A program made the position numbers and the translations under genes. From contig DATMYF010000023.1 of NCBI GenBank assembly GCA_035561075.1, forward strand, positions 18,208-82,207: a stretch of 64,000 bases of DNA, in the 5' to 3' direction. A model generated the notes under the pieces. That model was given only the letters and a program-made list of their open reading frames with translations. It made no database searches and was not told the DNA's origin. Shown piece by piece: positions 61,176 to 64,000 of this stretch. Positions within the stretch are counted from its first letter, which is position 1; every line of letters starts with the position of its first letter. This DNA is from JAMCRM01 sp035561075 (lineage in GTDB: Bacteria > Acidobacteriota > Terriglobia > Bryobacterales > Bryobacteraceae).

Positions 61176-61949
61176 GTGATTCCGCTTCCGGACGCAGTAA
61201 AACACTGGATAAAGGATCTGTTTGGCGCGGCGGGCTACGCCGTGATCAACACGCGCTGGCACTACGGGCACGACGGCCTCTATACCCTGCACAACGACCG
61301 TTTCCGCCGCGATCCCGCCTTCAGGGCTGCTTATGAGCGCGGTTTGAAGAGCTCGAACGGCGTGGATTCGGACAACGAGTGGCGAATTCACGTTGCACTT
61401 TGGACGGCCGCGAATGCCTTGCGGGTGCCGGGCGATTTCGTCGAGTGCGGCGTAAACACGGGGTTCGTAAGCTCCGCGATCATGCAGTACCTTGACTGGC
61501 GGGCGGTGGAGAAGCGCTTCTACCTGGTGGATACGTTCAGCGGCCCGGTGCTTGGGCAGTACTCGGCGGAGGAGATGGCCTGCGGAAGAGTGACCATTGC
61601 GGAAGGCGCCATTGCCGCGGGCGCGTACGCCACCGACGTCGAGCGTGTCCGGGCGAACTTCGCGGAGTGGCCGAACGCCGTGGTGGTGAAGGGAGCGGTG
61701 CCGGAGGTACTGCCGTCGCTGGGGGGCGAGCGCGTGGCGTATCTGCACATCGATATGAACTGCGCTCACCCGGAGCGCGCGGCGCTGGAGTATTTCTGGG
61801 AACGTCTCTCGCCCGGTGGATTCGTGCTGTTCGACGATTACGCCTACACGGGCGCGGACTGCCAGGCGGACGCCATAGACGCCGCGGCGCGGGAGCTGGG
61901 CGCACGGGTGCTGGCGCTCCCTACGGGGCAGGGATTGATTGTCAGATGA
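61176..61949 (+). CDS. TylF/MycF-type class I SAM-dependent methyltransferase
   Basis: A 257-residue cytosolic protein of the TylF/MycF-related macrocin-O-methyltransferase group. The SAM loop is VPGDFVECGVNTGFVSSAI, and HIDMNCAHPERAALEYFWERLSPGGFVLFDDYAY carries the catalytic/metal Asp residues and the family-specific end. The GTG start at 61176 is preceded by an extended -10-like TGATACGCT six bases away and no Shine-Dalgarno. The substrate (a sugar hydroxyl in secondary metabolites or glycans) is unknown. It is convergent with tRNA-Leu. Confidence 0.85.
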   Translation: MIPLPDAVKHWIKDLFGAAGYAVINTRWHYGHDGLYTLHNDRFRRDPAFRAAYERGLKSSNGVDSDNEWRIHVALWTAANALRVPGDFVECGVNTGFVSSAIMQYLDWRAVEKRFYLVDTFSGPVLGQYSAEEMACGRVTIAEGAIAAGAYATDVERVRANFAEWPNAVVVKGAVPEVLPSLGGERVAYLHIDMNCAHPERAALEYFWERLSPGGFVLFDDYAYTGADCQADAIDAAARELGARVLALPTGQGLIVR

Positions 61950-61963
61950 TTGGTGATTGGGTT

Positions 61964-62050
61964 TGGTGCGGATGAGAGGACTTGAACCTCCACGGAGTTG
62001 CCCCCACATGGACCTGAACCATGCGCGTCTGCCAATTCCGCCACATCCGC
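61964..62050 (-). tRNA. tRNA-Leu (CAG anticodon)
   Basis: The 87-base minus-strand sequence folds into a class II tRNA. The acceptor stem is GCGGATG paired with CATCCGC, with encoded 3' ACCA. The anticodon stem is CATGG/CCATG with loop TTCAGGT, giving CAG, and a long variable arm (TGGGGGCAACTCCG) follows. The T-arm GGTTCAAGTCC is intact. Type and strand are certain; ends could shift by a base. Confidence 0.95.
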
Positions 62051-62151
62051 ACTTCGGGTGAGAATACTGCTGGTTACTTCTCTATTTTTTCAGGACCGCG
62101 CGCCGAAGTCAAGTGTTTGCCAGGGTTTCCGGCTGCGCGGCTCGAAAAATC

Positions 62152-62580
62152 CTACGCCAGGTCCACGCCCATGCTGCGGGCCGTGCCACGCACAGACCGC
62201 TTGGCCGCTTCGAGCTCGAAGCAGTTGAGGTCCGGCATCTTGATCTTGGCGATTTCCTCTACCTGCGCCTCGGTAATCGTCCCGACCTTATTCTTGTTCG
62301 GCTCCGCCGAGCCCTTCGCCAGGTTCACCGCGCGCTTGATCAGCACCGGCACCGGGGGGGTCTTGGTGATGAACGTGAACGAGCGATCCGAATAGATCGT
62401 GATCACCACGGGGATGATCAGGCCTTCCTGGTCCTTGGCGGACGTCTTCGCATTAAAGGCCTTGCAGAAATCCATGATGTTGACGCCCTGCGGCCCGAGG
62501 GCCGTGCCCACGGGAGGCGCCGGGGTGGCCTTACCGGCCGGAATCTGCAGCTTTACTTGCCCTGTAACTTTTTTCGCCAT
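62152..62580 (-). CDS. rplK: 50S ribosomal protein L11
   Basis: A 142-residue L11, complete from MAKKVTGQVKLQIPAGKATPAPPVG to RGTARSMGVDLA. GPQGVNIMDFCKAFNAKT and the C-terminal RNA-binding domain are normal. It binds 23S rRNA at the GTPase-associated centre and is the target of thiostrepton and of RelA control. It lies 18 bases after nusG. Normally rplA (L1), rplJ and rplL follow in the same direction, but here the downstream 101 bases hold no gene and a tRNA-Leu comes next. Confidence 0.97.
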   Translation of the reverse strand: MAKKVTGQVKLQIPAGKATPAPPVGTALGPQGVNIMDFCKAFNAKTSAKDQEGLIIPVVITIYSDRSFTFITKTPPVPVLIKRAVNLAKGSAEPNKNKVGTITEAQVEEIAKIKMPDLNCFELEAAKRSVRGTARSMGVDLA

Positions 62581-62598
62581 ACTTCTCGCAACCTTGTC

Positions 62599-63303
62599 CT
62601 AGATCTTTTCCACCTGCAGGAATTCCAGCTCTACCGGCGTGGCGCGACCGAAGATCGTCACCATCACCCGGAGGGTCCCGCGCTCCACGTTGACCTCGTC
62701 CACCTTGCCGGAGAAGTTGGCGAAGGGACCGTCCACAATGCGCACCGTATCGTTCTTTTCAAACGACATCTTGGGGCGCGGCCGCTCGGCGCTGGAGGCC
62801 TGGCGGTAGAGGATCTGGTTCACTTCGTCCGCACTCAGCGGCACCGGCATGTTCCCGCCGCCTACAAAACCAGTCACCCGGGGGGTGGCCTTCACGGCGT
62901 GCCAGAGCTCGTCATTCATCTCCATCTCCACCAGCACGTAGCCGGGGTAGACGAGACGCTTACTGGTCACCTTTTTGCCGCCGCGGAGTTCCACCACTTC
63001 CTCGGTGGGAATCAACACCTGCCCGATCTTGTCGTTGAAGCCAAACGCCAGCGCGCGACTGCGCAGCGACTCCGCCACCTTGTTTTCAAACCCCGAGTAC
63101 GTGTGGATAATGAACCACTTTTTGGGTGACGCGTCGTCGTACAACGGAGCCTCGGCAGGCTGATCTTCCGACACGTCTTCCGGCACCGCTTCGCCGGCTG
63201 GCTCATCGGGGACCTGCGCGTCCTGGACCTCGGGTTCAGCCGGCTGTTCGGGCTGTTCCCCGCCGGTCGTTTCCTCGGGCCAAATTTTCTTCTCGGCTTC
63301 CAT
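62599..63303 (-). CDS. nusG: transcription termination/antitermination protein NusG
   Basis: A 234-residue NusG with an unusual acidic N-terminal extension of about 58 residues (Glu/Pro-rich, EEQPEQPAEPEVQDAQVPD-like). It is followed by the NGN domain (PKKWFIIHTYSGFENKVAESL, KRLVYPGYVLVEMEM) and the C-terminal KOW domain (DTVRIVDGPFANFSGKVDEVN). NusG couples RNA polymerase to Rho and ribosomes. It lies between secE and rplK, with short gaps. The extension is absent from the usual about 175-residue proteins. Confidence 0.96.
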   Translation of the reverse strand: MEAEKKIWPEETTGGEQPEQPAEPEVQDAQVPDEPAGEAVPEDVSEDQPAEAPLYDDASPKKWFIIHTYSGFENKVAESLRSRALAFGFNDKIGQVLIPTEEVVELRGGKKVTSKRLVYPGYVLVEMEMNDELWHAVKATPRVTGFVGGGNMPVPLSADEVNQILYRQASSAERPRPKMSFEKNDTVRIVDGPFANFSGKVDEVNVERGTLRVMVTIFGRATPVELEFLQVEKI

Positions 63304-63313
63304 CTGCCACCGC

Positions 63314-63547
63314 CTACTTGGTGAATACGTGATAGACCTGCGTCACCGTGCGCGTCAGAACTGCGTCTACCACGAAGAAATAGGCCCCGAACATGAACAC
63401 CGTGATGATCACCACGGCCGTGGTGCCCTCAACCTGCTTGCGGCTGGGCCACGTAACCCGCTTCATCTCGTTGCGGAGCTCGCTGTAATATTCTTTGATA
63501 CGCCGTGGCCAATTCCTGGCTCTCTCGACTGCGCCGTTGGGTTCCAT
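63314..63547 (-). CDS. secE: preprotein translocase subunit SecE
   Basis: A 77-residue single-span SecE of the short Gram-positive-like type. The amphipathic segment KEYYSELRNEMKRVTWPSRKQVEG is the family signature, followed by one membrane helix (about residues 44-65, TAVVIITVFMFGAYFFVVDA). It clamps SecY in the translocon. Ten bases separate it from nusG. ATG start near 63547 follows the tRNA-Trp gene. Confidence 0.95.
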   Translation of the reverse strand: MEPNGAVERARNWPRRIKEYYSELRNEMKRVTWPSRKQVEGTTAVVIITVFMFGAYFFVVDAVLTRTVTQVYHVFTK

Positions 63548-63584
63548 CCGGTGTTGCTCCTAACTGCAAAGGGCGGGATGTAAA

Positions 63585-63659
63585 TGGCAGGGGCGGAGGG
63601 ATTCGAACCCCCACTCGCGGTTTTGGAGACCGCTGGTCTGCCGTTAAACCTACGCCCCT
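63585..63659 (-). tRNA. tRNA-Trp (CCA anticodon)
   Basis: A 75-base cloverleaf on the minus strand. The acceptor stem is AGGGGCG paired with CGCCCCT, discriminator G, and 3' CCA encoded. The anticodon stem is GCGGT/ACCGC with loop CTCCAAA, anticodon CCA. The T-arm is GGGGGTTCGAATCCC. Located between rpmG and secE, the standard place for tRNA-Trp. Confidence 0.96.
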
Positions 63660-63693
63660 GTGTCGGCCCTTACAGAGGGGACCACTCCCTAGT

Positions 63694-63846
63694 TTACTTG
63701 ATTTCGCGGTGCGGTTGGTGTTTCCGGCAATGCGGGCAAAACTTCTTGAACTCCAACCGCTCCGTCGTGGTCTTTTTATTCTTCGTATTCGTGTAGTTCC
63801 GGTTTTTGCACTCGGTGCACTGGAACGTGATGATATCGCGCGGCAT
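63694..63846 (-). CDS. rpmG: 50S ribosomal protein L33
   Basis: A 50-residue L33, too short to appear in most gene lists. It reads MPRDIITFQC-TECKNRNYTNTKN-KKTTTERLEFKKFCPHC-RKHQPHREIK and stops at 63694. Four cysteines (10, 13, 37, 40) form the zinc ribbon, so this is the C+ (zinc-binding) type. It lies 12 bases after the tuf stop and before tRNA-Trp, the usual order in many phyla. Confidence 0.95.
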   Translation of the reverse strand: MPRDIITFQCTECKNRNYTNTKNKKTTTERLEFKKFCPHCRKHQPHREIK

Positions 63847-63858
63847 TTGCGCCTTCCT

Positions 63859-64000
63859 TTACTCGAGAATGTCGGTCACGGTGCCGGCGCCCACGGTGCG
63901 GCCGCCTTCACGGATCGCGAACCGCAGCCCTTTGTCCATGGCCACCGGGGTGATCAGCTCTACTTCCAAGTTCACGCTGTCGCCCGGCATCACCATCTCC
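63859..64000 (-). CDS. tuf: elongation factor Tu, C-terminal end (5' part beyond window)
   Basis: The last 46 residues and stop of EF-Tu are visible. They read MVMPGDSVNLEVELITPVAM and KGLRFAIREGGRTVGAGTVT, which is the highly conserved domain 3 end that contacts tRNA. The start lies beyond the right edge. The order tuf, rpmG, tRNA-Trp, secE, nusG, rplK is the standard translation/transcription cluster. Confidence 0.97.
   Translation of the reverse strand, partial: EMVMPGDSVNLEVELITPVAMDKGLRFAIREGGRTVGAGTVTDILE

Overview
The window looks like a chromosomal segment of a GC-rich Acidobacteriota bacterium of the Solibacter/Bryobacter type. The inference rests on gene families that pile up in that group: a very large Oar-like TonB-dependent receptor, SBBP beta-propeller and BACON-like secreted proteins, paired DUF1080 proteins, many Tat or Sec signal peptides, DUF4139, DUF6599 and MacB-type permeases. 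Both strands are densely coded. No CRISPR array, rRNA or transposase was seen.

Layout. 1-4.2 kb: left-edge secreted BACON-like protein, then a minus-strand housekeeping run (nadD, DUF1080, cyclophilin, rnhA, dus). 4.3-9.4 kb: glycine-zipper protein, lone receiver domain, YjbQ, DUF4139, DUF418. 9.4-11.5 kb: a decayed sugar isomerase/epimerase, a nucleotidyltransferase-like protein and small genes. 11.5-22.6 kb: a carbohydrate locus with an IclR regulator, MFS transporter, three sialidase/BNR-type proteins, a DapA/NanA-type aldolase, a SusC/Oar-like receptor and a DUF1080 protein. 22.6-28.6 kb: SBBP propeller, then an overlapping xdhC-mocA-asmA operon. 29-37 kb: envelope genes (two MacB-type permeases, Wzm-like permease, M23 peptidase, DUF192, OmpA, ABC-2 exporter). 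37.1-38.5 kb: an HSDR_N nuclease-domain gene inserted with an 84-bp duplication of the neighbouring permease 3' end. 38.6-43.8 kb: redox/Tat proteins and a YfhO-like membrane protein. 43.8-47.3 kb: dnaG and rpoD. 47.3-51.8 kb: secreted proteins and an ABC exporter. 51.6-55.6 kb: a three-subunit molybdenum hydroxylase whose cofactor helpers (XdhC, MocA) lie at 25 kb. 55.8-57.1 kb: DAHP synthase behind an aromatic-amino-acid attenuator. 58-61 kb: an EF-P remnant, an MIO ammonia-lyase and two secreted proteins. 61-64 kb: a methyltransferase, tRNA-Leu, and the tuf-rpmG-tRNA-Trp-secE-nusG-rplK cluster, which ends without rplA.

The most interesting signals are (1) the complete attenuator before the DAHP synthase: a leader peptide containing Phe-Trp-Phe-Tyr, a pause hairpin over those codons, an 11-bp antiterminator and a 9-bp terminator directly before the Shine-Dalgarno; (2) the single-gene insertion flanked by a diverged 84/82-bp direct repeat; (3) a recurring layout in which a -10 box lies 6-9 bases before the start codon with no Shine-Dalgarno, suggesting many leaderless mRNAs; and (4) two readable gene fossils (sugar epimerase, EF-P). 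All functions are read from sequence by eye; no database search was run.
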